Shown here piece after piece: positions 8,854 to 17,086 of a stretch of 64,000 nucleotides of DNA; positions within the stretch are counted from its first letter, which is position 1, and every line of letters starts with the position of its first letter. The DNA comes from Planctomycetota bacterium (GTDB lineage Bacteria > Planctomycetota > UBA1135 > JACQFD01), in contig JACQFD010000036.1 of NCBI GenBank assembly GCA_016200225.1, positions 31,714-95,713 on the forward strand. Reading direction: 5' to 3'. A model generated the notes under the pieces. That model was not told the DNA's origin. It did no database searches and saw nothing but the letters and a program-made list of their open reading frames with translations. The translations under genes were made by a program, and so were the position numbers.

Positions 8854-11025
8854 TTATTGATGTAATAACAAAATCACCGCGTTCGAACCGGGACTCGTCG
8901 CGGCGATATCGGGTTTGCCGTCCTGATTGAAATCGGCCGCGGCGAGATGGCTGACGGACGACATGCAATTATATATTTCGCCGGTTCCAAAGGCCGCGTT
9001 GCCGCGCCCCGGCCGAAGCACGATGGCCGCGGAAAACTCGATCGATAACAAATCGAGCTTGCCGTCGTTCTGCACGTCTTGCACGGCGATATCATATATA
9101 CTGTTCGCCGTATCGTAGACTTTCGGCGGGGCGAAGTGTCCGGATCCCTGATTGACCGCAAATGTAAGATCCTTCGCAAGGCTTATATAATTCGGCTGGA
9201 AAAACGCGAGATCGGCCATGCCGTCCGCGTTGGCGTCGAGCGCTTCGGTGGCAAAAACGGCGGCGCCGAGCGGATACGCGCGCGCCGGACCGAAAGTTCC
9301 CGGTCCCGTTCCAAACCAAAAATACGCGTCCATATTCGTATAAATCGACGCGTCGCCGCTCGCGACGTCGACGCGACCATCATTATTAAAATCGGCGGCG
9401 GCGACCGAATATGCGTTGTCGAGAATCCCGGCAAACGTCACGGGCGACTGAAACGTGCCGTCGCCGTTCCCCTTCGCGAATTGTAAAAATCCATGATTTG
9501 CGGTGATGAGATCGAGCGTGCCCTCCTGCGTCACGTCCGCGACGCGGACCGATTCCACATAATCCGTCCCCGTATACAGAAACGGCGGCATATAGGCGGG
9601 CCCAAATCCCCCCGCGCCGTCGCCGAGGAATATAACAATTGCGTTTCCGGTCGCCGACGACGACGACGCGACGGCGTCGAGCGCGCCGTCATTATTTAAA
9701 TCCCCGAGCGCGAGCGACGTGCGGCCGACGACCGATGTATACGAAACGGCGTTCGCGAACGAGCCGGCGCCGTTGTTGATTAATACGGAAATGTCGGGAC
9801 CGTATTGATTCGTATTGACGACGTCCGGATATCCGTCGCCGTTCAGATCGCCGGTCTCGATCGCGTAGGCGCCGCTGCCGACGGCGAATTCCGCGATGGC
9901 GGGCCCGACGCCGCCTGCGCCGTCGTTTATAAACAATCCGATGAGATTGGAGTTAAATATTCCCGCGGCGATGTCGTTGCGTCCGTCGCCCGTGAAATCG
10001 CCGATCACGACGCATCGCGGATCGCCGCCCGTGTCGAACTGTACAATTCCGGAATTGAACATTCCGGTGTGATTACCATAATAAATCGTCATGCCGGTCT
10101 GGCCGTTGAACGGGCCCTGAAGCGTGATCAGATCCGAGTCGCCGTCGCCGTTGAAATCGCCGAGCGCGCCGGCCTGCGTATTTGATATAAATGGCGTGTC
10201 CGGCAGCGCCGTAAAACCGCCCGTCCCGTCGCCGCGAAGCGCCGACGCCGACATATAATTAATACTAATCAAATCGCGGTTGCCGTCGCCGTCGGCGTCG
10301 GAAGCGAAGACCGTCGTCGGAAACACGCCGGCCGCGTAGGAAACCGGTTGTGTAAAATTACCGTTCGAAAGCGCGAGCAGAATGGAAATGCTCCCGGGCG
10401 TCGTCTGATGCGCGATCGCGACGTCGGCCCGTCCGTCGTGATTTAAATCCTCGGTGGCGAGGCCGTTCGGGGCGGAATTGGTATTATATGAAGATACTAA
10501 ATTAAGATTTCCGGTTCCGTCGCCGAGCAGAATCATGACAAAATGATTGGAATAGGAAATCGCCGCGGCGTCGATCCGCCCGTCGAGATCGAAATCGCCC
10601 GGCGCAACCGCGAGCGAACCGTTGAGTCCCGGGCCCTGATGCGAAACGGATCCAAACAATCCCGTACCGTCCCCCAACGAAACGGCCACGTCATTCGCGG
10701 AGAAAAAGCCGTTATTCGTAGTCATCAGGGCGTCGGCTTTTCCGTCGCCGTTCAAGTCCGCGAGACTCAACGACATTAACAAAATCGGGCTCGACGAACT
10801 CTTGACGGCCGAAAATTTTCCGCCCGTTTGTCCGAGAAAACACTGCACGCCGTTATATGTAGCAATGAGATCGGGCCGCCCGTCATTATTTATATCCTCG
10901 AGAACCATACTATTCGCGAGTCCCGGCAGCGCCGGATTCGGATACGGATAGGGCGACTGCGCCGAAAGCAATGGCGCGCAAAAACTTAAAATGAGGGCAG
11001 CTTGCAGTGCTGGGTTTTGGAACAT
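8854..11025 (-). CDS. Secreted VCBS/FG-GAP repeat protein
   Basis: 723 residues with a clear signal peptide (MFQNPALQAALILSFCAPLLSAQ). The rest is made of repeated D-x-[ND]-x-D-G calcium-binding loops, such as DINNDGRPDLIA, DLNGDGKADAL, DFDLDGRIDAA and DFTGDGRNDIA. These mark VCBS/FG-GAP blades of integrin-alpha-like beta-propellers. Unlike its relatives in this window it ends right after a repeat (DFNQDGKPDIAATSPGSNAVILLLHQ) and lacks their C-terminal YGxG domain. It faces the second paralog convergently with 48 bases between them. Cell-surface adhesion or matrix binding is an inference from the fold. Confidence 0.88.
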   Translation of the reverse strand: MFQNPALQAALILSFCAPLLSAQSPYPYPNPALPGLANSMVLEDINNDGRPDLIATYNGVQCFLGQTGGKFSAVKSSSSPILLMSLSLADLNGDGKADALMTTNNGFFSANDVAVSLGDGTGLFGSVSHQGPGLNGSLAVAPGDFDLDGRIDAAAISYSNHFVMILLGDGTGNLNLVSSYNTNSAPNGLATEDLNHDGRADVAIAHQTTPGSISILLALSNGNFTQPVSYAAGVFPTTVFASDADGDGNRDLISINYMSASALRGDGTGGFTALPDTPFISNTQAGALGDFNGDGDSDLITLQGPFNGQTGMTIYYGNHTGMFNSGIVQFDTGGDPRCVVIGDFTGDGRNDIAAGIFNSNLIGLFINDGAGGVGPAIAEFAVGSGAYAIETGDLNGDGYPDVVNTNQYGPDISVLINNGAGSFANAVSYTSVVGRTSLALGDLNNDGALDAVASSSSATGNAIVIFLGDGAGGFGPAYMPPFLYTGTDYVESVRVADVTQEGTLDLITANHGFLQFAKGNGDGTFQSPVTFAGILDNAYSVAAADFNNDGRVDVASGDASIYTNMDAYFWFGTGPGTFGPARAYPLGAAVFATEALDANADGMADLAFFQPNYISLAKDLTFAVNQGSGHFAPPKVYDTANSIYDIAVQDVQNDGKLDLLSIEFSAAIVLRPGRGNAAFGTGEIYNCMSSVSHLAAADFNQDGKPDIAATSPGSNAVILLLHQ

Positions 11026-11206
11026 GGGTGCCCGATCATGCTATTCGAGGATTCGCGTTGGGGTCAGTGGCGGCGCGTCTTCCGAGTGTACCGACGAACC
11101 ACGCTCCGGCGCGCGAAAGGATTGTGGCGCGACCACGAAATCTCGCCGGATATTCAAATGCTGAGAGAGGAATTGAATCGTGGCGACAGCCCAAGATCGG
11201 ATCGTC

Positions 11207-11235
11207 CGCGGATGTGAGCGGAGTTCACATCCGCG
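11207..11235. terminator. 11-bp stem-loop, possible terminator
   Basis: A perfect inverted repeat of CGCGGATGTGA with a 7-base loop. It lies after the VOC gene (minus strand) and overlaps the stop codon of a short downstream reading frame. No U-tract follows on either strand, so termination is only possible, not clear. Confidence 0.4.
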
Positions 11236-11329
11236 AGATCAAATTCACGCGCGCGACGCGGCCCGTTTTGTCATATTGAATGAGATCTAAATGATCCAAT
11301 AAATGTGATCTTATCAAATCGCGCGTCAT
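11225..11329 (-). CDS. Very short reading frame or gene remnant
   Basis: 34 codons starting MTRDLIRSHLLDHLDLIQYD and ending in NLISRM at a stop inside the hairpin. The frame is open well upstream of this ATG (to 11503), and the residues just before it (KATTGVGTFAKKNSDRLH) also look protein-like. It could be a small gene downstream of the VOC gene or the 3' end of a decayed gene. I do not recognise it. The remainder of 11026-11381 shows no other gene. Confidence 0.25.
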   Translation of the reverse strand: MTRDLIRSHLLDHLDLIQYDKTGRVARVNLISRM

Positions 11330-11381
11330 GTGGAGCCGGTCGGAATTCTTCTTAGCAAATGTGCCGACGCCGGTTGTCGCC

Positions 11382-11747
11382 TTACCCTCGATGTTGATAT
11401 AACCCGAAAATATTCCCGGCGGGGTCGCGAAATTTTGCTGTGATTTCGGGCGCGTAGGCGCCGACTTGCTGCGTAATGACGCCGCCGTTTGCAACAATTG
11501 CATCGATCGTCGCGGTCATGTCGTCGACCATGATGTGAACCATCAGGCCGCCGTCCGCGTGAGCAGGGCGCCCGAGAACCCACGTGCCGCTCACCTGGCC
11601 GACGCCGTCGTCGAACGCCGTGCTTCCGTCGCCGCGCGTTCGAACGCGCCAGCCGAACGCCCGACGATAAAACTCGGCGGAGCGGGCGATGTCGGTCGCG
11701 GGAATCTCGATATAACAAATCTTTCCGTTGCCAAAAGTGGGTTGCAT
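11382..11747 (-). CDS. VOC (glyoxalase/bleomycin-resistance fold) family protein
   Basis: 121 residues, the usual size of a single-domain VOC protein. It begins CYIEIPATDIARSAEFYRRAFGWRV, the standard first beta-alpha-beta unit, and ends with FRDPAGNIFGLYQHRG, the standard DPxGN-x-hydrophobic metal-site strand. VOC proteins are metal-dependent lyases, dioxygenases or binding proteins, and the substrate cannot be told here. It is transcribed divergently from the epimerase gene at 11835, so the 87-base gap probably holds both promoters. Confidence 0.88.
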   Translation of the reverse strand: MQPTFGNGKICYIEIPATDIARSAEFYRRAFGWRVRTRGDGSTAFDDGVGQVSGTWVLGRPAHADGGLMVHIMVDDMTATIDAIVANGGVITQQVGAYAPEITAKFRDPAGNIFGLYQHRG

Positions 11748-11834
11748 GGATGTCTATTTTTACGCCGCGCGCACCCGGAAATCCCATCCGCCATTTGCAC
11801 CGCGACCGGCGCGAGCGCAAACTCGCGTCACTCC

Positions 11835-12821
11835 ATGAAAGTTCTGCTCACCGGCGCGACCGGACTCCTCGGCCGGCACTTGCTGCCGATTCTGATCGAC
11901 GAAAAGCACGAAGTGCGCGTCCTCGTCCGACCCGGTCGCGAAAACGCGCTGCGCAGTCCCGATCTGACGCCGTTCCTGCGCGCGGACAAAATTGAAATTG
12001 TTACAGGCAATCTCAAGAATGTTTCGCGCGAGGCGAGCAACGACGTCGTCGATTGGATGAAACCCGTCGTGCGCGGCTGCACGGCCGTCATTCATCTGGC
12101 CGCGCTGCCGCCGTGGGCGCCGGAGGAGGAAATGAAACATGTTAACATTTTTGGCACGCGCGAACTCGTACATGCGGCGAAACGCGCAAACATCAAGCGA
12201 TTCTTACATTTCTCTTCGGCCGAATGTTCCGACAATTTAGTTTATAATGTTTTTCGCGATACTAAGAAAGCGTCGGAAAAACCGGTTCGCGGAAATAATT
12301 TAGAATGGACCGTGTTCCGCCCCGCGCCGATGTACGGACCGGGCGACCGGCGATTCCTCGGCCCGATGATCGATAAGATCGAAAAAGCCTCGGCGTTCGA
12401 CATTCCGGGCGACGGCAGCATCAAGCTCGCGCCCGTCCACGTCGAGGACGTCGCGCAGTGCGTCGCGCGCACGCTCGTCTACGGAATGGCCGTCGACGCC
12501 GTATATCATATGTCCGGTCCCGGCATCGGCTACGACGACATGTTAAAAACGCTCGGCGCCGTGATCGGTAAAGAACCGAAAATAAAACATGCTTCCCTTA
12601 AATTTAAGGAAAATATTCTTAAGATTCGCGATCTATTAACGAAGGATCCGCAAAAAAAACTCGCGCTCGCCACCGCGCGCAACGATCTGCGCTATTTTCT
12701 GAAGGATCACGTCTATCCGAACGACGACGCGAAACAACAAGTGGGATTCAACCCGCGCGAATTTCAATCCGGCGTCAAACAGGCGTGTTCGACGGCGTGG
12801 TGGAAAAACCCGCCGGTTTGA
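11835..12821 (+). CDS. NAD(P)-dependent epimerase/dehydratase (extended SDR)
   Basis: 328 residues. The N-terminal nucleotide motif is GATGLLG (MKVLLTGATGLLGRHLL), followed by AVIHLAA and HFSSAE. The usual catalytic Tyr-x-x-x-Lys region reads YNVFRDTKKASE, so Y-x-x-x-K spacing is not standard: the tyrosine and lysines are near each other but shifted. The downstream FRPAPMYGPGD and VHVEDVA phrases are typical of extended SDR sugar-nucleotide epimerases or steroid-dehydrogenase-like members. ATG at 11835 begins exactly at the Rossmann fold; the longer open frame upstream lies over the divergent VOC gene. The substrate is unknown. Confidence 0.85.
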   Translation: MKVLLTGATGLLGRHLLPILIDEKHEVRVLVRPGRENALRSPDLTPFLRADKIEIVTGNLKNVSREASNDVVDWMKPVVRGCTAVIHLAALPPWAPEEEMKHVNIFGTRELVHAAKRANIKRFLHFSSAECSDNLVYNVFRDTKKASEKPVRGNNLEWTVFRPAPMYGPGDRRFLGPMIDKIEKASAFDIPGDGSIKLAPVHVEDVAQCVARTLVYGMAVDAVYHMSGPGIGYDDMLKTLGAVIGKEPKIKHASLKFKENILKIRDLLTKDPQKKLALATARNDLRYFLKDHVYPNDDAKQQVGFNPREFQSGVKQACSTAWWKNPPV

Positions 12822-12837
12822 TCGATTTTTCGTTAAT

Positions 12838-13215
12838 CTAACAAAAAGAATCGAGTCCGCGTTTCGCGTAAACGAGCGCGATCCACTGCGTCGCCGCCGA
12901 TTTCATCTCGAGTCCGAGCACGCGGCCCAGGTAGTGCACCTGCTGCTCGAATGTTAGTTTACTGATCGCCTCACGCTCGGGCGAAAGACGCGTTTTCAGC
13001 GCCGCCGCGTACGATTCGGCGTAGGCGCGGCCTTTCGCGAGCGGATCCGACAGATCGGCTCCGGGCGCGCCCGCGGGCACGAGCGGCGCGATGCTTGTTT
13101 TAAACAGATCGTCTTCGGCGCGCGCCTGCTGCGGGCGCGGATCGAAGCTCGCGCGCATCGTCGACGGCGGCGTTTTTAAAGTATCCTGTATCGTGACACG
13201 GGGTGGCATATGCAT
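12838..13215 (-). CDS. Small hypothetical protein
   Basis: 125 residues, or 123 if the second ATG (MPPRVTIQDTL) is used. No domain recognised. The N-terminal third is proline-rich and polar; the rest is helical (EREAISKLTFEQQVHYLGRVLGLEMKSAATQWIALVYAKRG) and ends in a cysteine. There is no signal peptide. It follows the peptidase-C25-like gene by about 60 bases on the same strand and may be co-transcribed with it. It is kept as a real gene because the reading frame is intact and composition and spacing match its neighbours. Confidence 0.5.
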   Translation of the reverse strand: MHMPPRVTIQDTLKTPPSTMRASFDPRPQQARAEDDLFKTSIAPLVPAGAPGADLSDPLAKGRAYAESYAAALKTRLSPEREAISKLTFEQQVHYLGRVLGLEMKSAATQWIALVYAKRGLDSFC

Positions 13216-13274
13216 AAAATGCTTCGCGGAGGGCGGTTTGTCGAGCGTTGTTTTTCCCGGCTCCGCATCTTTTG

Positions 13275-14921
13275 TTATTTATGCGGCCCGGTCTCCGCCG
13301 CGGTCGACGCGCGGATCGCCCCCGAGGGCATCGCGCGCGCGGCTTCCTTCGCGAAACGCGCAGTTAAGTTATATTTGGCTCCGTCGATCCAGAGCGCGCG
13401 TTTTGTATAATCCGCCGGCGCTTTAGTATAGAACGCAAACCAGACGCGGGACGGCAGCCCGCGCCGTTTCTCGACGATCCAATCGCCCCCCTCCAGCGGA
13501 AGCGCGCCGTCGGTCTCGAGCGATTCGATGCCCGCGAAACCGGCGGGCACGTCGAAACCCGCCGTCACGCGCTCCATCCGCACAGGGCCATGATACGGAT
13601 CCCACGCTTCCCCCGAGTGCGCGTCCTTGATCGCGACCTCGACGCGCGCCGTTGCGTCGCCATCCTTTATATTTACAGCAACCTCAAGCGTCGGCCTTCG
13701 ATTCTTAATATTACCAAACGGCCTGAACGTCGGATCGCCATAAAGAATCCGGTTGAGCGTGCCTTCGCGCATGATCGCCGCGCCGCCGCCCTTGGCGCCG
13801 CCGATTTGCGGAATCGCCTCCGGCTTTCCCTCGAATTGTAATGTCAGCGGCACGCCTCCCTCCGCGCGCCACGCGAGCGCGAGATCGATCCAATTGCGCC
13901 GGATCGCCTCGCCGACGCTAAGATTCTCGCCGATCGCGCGCGAGAGTTCGACGTCGGTCGAAAAACCGTGATTCGGTCCGATCGGCGCGACGAACGCGCT
14001 CGGACGGAGCGCCATGACATTCAAGCAAAAGCTCTCCTCCGGTTTCAAATTGTAAAAATAAATATTCCGGCCAGGATCGCCGAACGTCGAAACGATGTCG
14101 CCGGCCACCATCGCCCGGCAGGGCACGCCGCTGTGGCACGTCGAAAACCACAATACGGCCGGAGTCGGATTCCAATGTTTCAAATCGCCGGCGCCGAACG
14201 CGGGCATGTCGGCATTTGTAAAATCGCGGAGAATTTTTTCGGGCGCGAACGGCCAGTGCAGTTCGCGGTGCCGGTTGCGGTCGCCGCTGAACAGCCACGC
14301 GCGCATCGGATCGCCGTTGCCCGAAAATGTTATAATTCCGGCGCCTTTTGTATCTTCATAAAAACGAGCGAGCGCGGCGCGCGGATCTTTACATTTCTCG
14401 GACGTCGGAAGAAACACCCCCTCGAACGCCGCGCCGCCCGTGTCGCCGTAGGTCGGATACTTTAAATACTGATCCGTCGTCGCGATGCCGGCGTGCACGC
14501 GTTTTTCGGGCAGTCCCTCGCGCTCGGCGCGCTCCATGGCGTCGAGCATCCCCTCGACGTCCTCCGGCCGCGCGCCCGTGAAATAACCGATGCTCGCGTC
14601 GGGGAACGGATCGTCGTCGATCTTACTGATCGAATCGTATATTTTTCGATTTAAATTAATATCCAAATCGGCGGGTCCGACGAAAACCGCCACGGCGCCG
14701 GCTTCGTGTTTCGCCACGGCCTGACGGAGCGCCGCGCCGTCGCCGAATTCGCCAACCGCCTCGATCTCACAATTGCGCAACTTGGCAAGGCGCTGCGCGC
14801 TCTTGTGAAAGGCTTTCGCGCCGGCGCCGAGTTCAATAATCACCAGCTTCTCGGGCGCACGCGGGCGCGATTCCTGAATCGTAATATTAAGAAACGCAAT
14901 GGCTGCCGGGATTATAAACAT
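13275..14921 (-). CDS. Possible gingipain/caspase-fold (peptidase C25-like) secreted protein with altered active site
   Basis: 548 residues from an ATG that overlaps the end of the epimerase gene by 10 bases. An N-terminal hydrophobic stretch (MFIIPAAIAFLNITIQ) may be a short signal peptide. The middle contains ITFSGNGDPMRAWLFSGD and, about 55 residues later, LWFSTCHSGVPC, then AFVAPIGPNHG. Gingipain-like peptidases have S-G-H-G and S-C-x-T-G at these places; here the cysteine is kept but the histidine position reads asparagine. The last ~120 residues look like a beta-sandwich (VEVAIKDAHSGEAWDP). The family call is tentative. Overlap with the epimerase gene suggests coupled translation. Confidence 0.5.
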   Translation of the reverse strand: MFIIPAAIAFLNITIQESRPRAPEKLVIIELGAGAKAFHKSAQRLAKLRNCEIEAVGEFGDGAALRQAVAKHEAGAVAVFVGPADLDINLNRKIYDSISKIDDDPFPDASIGYFTGARPEDVEGMLDAMERAEREGLPEKRVHAGIATTDQYLKYPTYGDTGGAAFEGVFLPTSEKCKDPRAALARFYEDTKGAGIITFSGNGDPMRAWLFSGDRNRHRELHWPFAPEKILRDFTNADMPAFGAGDLKHWNPTPAVLWFSTCHSGVPCRAMVAGDIVSTFGDPGRNIYFYNLKPEESFCLNVMALRPSAFVAPIGPNHGFSTDVELSRAIGENLSVGEAIRRNWIDLALAWRAEGGVPLTLQFEGKPEAIPQIGGAKGGGAAIMREGTLNRILYGDPTFRPFGNIKNRRPTLEVAVNIKDGDATARVEVAIKDAHSGEAWDPYHGPVRMERVTAGFDVPAGFAGIESLETDGALPLEGGDWIVEKRRGLPSRVWFAFYTKAPADYTKRALWIDGAKYNLTARFAKEAARAMPSGAIRASTAAETGPHK

Positions 14922-15982
14922 ATTGTTTCCTTGCGAACGGGCGCGACGCCAAGGCCCGGCGCGTGCGGAAGCCGCCACCGGCCGCCGTCGAGCGTGAGCC
15001 CTGCGAACGGGTCGGCGTCGATCAGTAAATTTCCATCGAGATCCACCCAATCGAACAATGGGCCGATCGCGGCGGCCGCGGCGATGCCGACCGACGATTC
15101 GATCATGCAGCCGATCATAAGTTTGAGTCCCAATGCGCGCGCCGCCGCCGCCATTTCGAGGGCGCGCGCGATGCCGCCGCATTTTGATAATTTAATATTC
15201 ACGCCGTGGAACGCGCCCGCGCACGCGCCGAGATCGCGGATGCGGAGCAACGATTCGTCCGCGATCACCGGAAGCACGGATTGTTCATATATCGCCTGCG
15301 CGCCGTGGCGGTCGATCGCGGGGAGCGGCTGTTCTAACAATTCGACGCCCTGCTCGGCGAGCCAGTGGATTTTGTCCACCGTTTCCGAAACCGACTTCCA
15401 CCCTTCGTTAATATCGACGCGCAGCCGCTTCGACGTTGCCTCGCGCACGGCGGCGATGTGTTCCGCGTCGCGTCCGGCGCCGAGTTTGATTTTCAACACC
15501 GAAAACGCCTCCGCCTCGCGCACTTTTCTCTTTAGAAGTTCGGGAACGTCGATGCCGATCGAATACGACGTCGGCGGCATTTTTTCGATCGCGCGCGGCA
15601 CTCCTAACAATTCGGAAACCGACTTATTGCATATTTTACCTTTCCAGTCCCAGAGCGCCATGTCGAGCGCCGCGACCGTCTCCATGTTCGCGCCCGCGAC
15701 CTCCTCGGCGCGCGCGATCCATTCGAGGTGTTCCATCGGCGCAAGTCCGTTGACGGCGGCGCGAATTCGCGTGAACGCCTGCGCCGACAGATCATAATTC
15801 TGGCCATAGCGTACGTTGGGCGCCGCCTCGCCGTAACCGATGACGCCGTCCGCCGCGATTGTTAGTAAACCGTTTTTCTTAACATTACTCGTGTTGCGCG
15901 CCGTCGTCCACGGATGACGAAGCGACAACTCGAGCGGTGCGAACTCGAGCGTCGCGCGAGTCGTTGAATGGCGGCCGGTCAT
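14912..15982 (-). CDS. Dipeptide epimerase of the enolase superfamily (L-Ala-D/L-Glu epimerase-like)
   Basis: 356 residues. Enolase-superfamily muconate-lactonizing subgroup: capping domain at 1-125 (GYGEAAPNVRYGQ), then a barrel with the catalytic lysine motif LKIKLG, metal ligands in RVDINEGW, LLEQPLP and IADESL, and the second catalytic lysine in VNIKLSKCGG. These match L-Ala-D/L-Glu epimerases, which convert the dipeptide released from peptidoglycan. The gene lies head to head with an NlpC/P60 peptidase of the type that releases L-Ala-D-Glu, which supports this role. ATG at 15982 overlaps the 5' end of that divergent gene by 15 bases. Confidence 0.88.
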   Translation of the reverse strand: MTGRHSTTRATLEFAPLELSLRHPWTTARNTSNVKKNGLLTIAADGVIGYGEAAPNVRYGQNYDLSAQAFTRIRAAVNGLAPMEHLEWIARAEEVAGANMETVAALDMALWDWKGKICNKSVSELLGVPRAIEKMPPTSYSIGIDVPELLKRKVREAEAFSVLKIKLGAGRDAEHIAAVREATSKRLRVDINEGWKSVSETVDKIHWLAEQGVELLEQPLPAIDRHGAQAIYEQSVLPVIADESLLRIRDLGACAGAFHGVNIKLSKCGGIARALEMAAAARALGLKLMIGCMIESSVGIAAAAAIGPLFDWVDLDGNLLIDADPFAGLTLDGGRWRLPHAPGLGVAPVRKETICL

Positions 15983-16975
15983 CGAATCGTTATGATACGG
16001 CCCAACATGGGCTCCGTGTCGCAAAACCGCCGTGCCGGGAGTTCCGCCGATGCGGAATGGGCCGTCGTGGCCGTCCCGGTCGAATTCGTGCATGCGGATC
16101 CGGACGCGCGTTCGCCGGTCGTGACGCAAGTCGCGATTAGTGAAATCGTCGAAATCCTCGACGCGCGCGCGACGGCGAACGCGTTCGCTCACATTCGGAT
16201 GGACGACGGCTATCGCGGATTCGTGCCGGTCGCGGCGCTGCGCATCCTTTCGCCGGGCGAGGGGGCCGGTGCCGCGTCGGGCGCGCGCGCGCGCGTCACG
16301 TCGATGTCGGCCAACATTTACGCCGCGCCATCGTTTACATCGACCAAGCCGATCTTTAGCGTCTGGCTCGGCGACGAATTCGACGCGGACGCGCAAATTA
16401 TAAACGATCGTTTTATTAAACTAACGCTTCCGTCGCGCGACATCGGTTATATTTGCGCCGACGACGTCGAGTTATTGGTAGCGGGTTCATTTGAGGGACC
16501 GAGTGCGGTCGAGACGCGCCCAAATGAACCCGCTACGGAATTATTAAGAATCGGCGCCGTGCGAACGCCGCCCCGGGGACCGCAGGCATGGATCGCGCTC
16601 GGACGGCGCCTGATCGGCGTTCCCTACACCTGGGGCGGGCGGACGCCGGCCGGTTTCGATTGTTCGGGATTCATACAATTCTTGCTGCGGCAGGATGGAA
16701 TCATCGTTCAACGCGACGCGCATCCGCAGTGTTTCGACGAGCCCAAGTTACGGCCCGTCGAACTCGACGCGGCGCGCGCGGGCGATCTGTTATTTTTTGG
16801 AAAGGCGGATGCGATCGATCACGTCGCGATGGCCGGCGGAGACGGCGAAATCCTCGAGTCGACGCGCATGGGCCGGCCCGGCGTCAAAATTACAAAACTC
16901 GCGGAGGCGCCACATTTGAAGTCCCTGCTTCGCCACGCGCGGCGCGTCGATCCGTCGCTCTTGCGCGGGAGATGA
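15968..16975 (+). CDS. SH3b-NlpC/P60 gamma-D-glutamyl-L-diamino acid endopeptidase (YkfC-like)
   Basis: 335 residues with no clear signal peptide. N-terminal SH3b-like modules (~25-160) are followed by an NlpC/P60 domain with GVPYTWGGRTPAGFDCSGFIQF (catalytic Cys) and DAIDHVAMAGGDGEILEST (catalytic His). Bacillus YkfC has the same domain order and length and cleaves between D-Glu and the diamino acid of free muropeptides, leaving L-Ala-D-Glu for the epimerase encoded divergently next door. Starts at 15992 and 16007 are also possible and would remove the overlap with that gene. A 59-bp palindrome is embedded in frame in the linker between the SH3b and catalytic domains. Confidence 0.88.
   Translation: MAAGHRIVMIRPNMGSVSQNRRAGSSADAEWAVVAVPVEFVHADPDARSPVVTQVAISEIVEILDARATANAFAHIRMDDGYRGFVPVAALRILSPGEGAGAASGARARVTSMSANIYAAPSFTSTKPIFSVWLGDEFDADAQIINDRFIKLTLPSRDIGYICADDVELLVAGSFEGPSAVETRPNEPATELLRIGAVRTPPRGPQAWIALGRRLIGVPYTWGGRTPAGFDCSGFIQFLLRQDGIIVQRDAHPQCFDEPKLRPVELDAARAGDLLFFGKADAIDHVAMAGGDGEILESTRMGRPGVKITKLAEAPHLKSLLRHARRVDPSLLRGR
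16478..16536. repeat. 59-bp palindromic element inside a coding sequence
   Basis: Perfect 16-bp arms (GTAGCGGGTTCATTTG and its complement) surround a 27-base centre that itself contains a GACCG/CGGTC hairpin. The whole unit is read in frame as about 20 residues (VAGSFEGPSAVETRPNEPAT) in the linker of the NlpC/P60 protein. This looks like a mobile palindromic repeat inserted into a gene, comparable in kind to the protein-coding palindromic elements of Rickettsia. No second copy occurs in this window. Confidence 0.8.
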
Positions 16976-17086
16976 CCGGCGCGCGCGCGTAACGCCGCGG
17001 CGCGCGCTCTGCTTGAACTATTGTAGGCGATGGAGCGGCCCGCATGAACCGGCCGCCGCGCCGCGCACTTTCCTCGTCCTTTTTTA

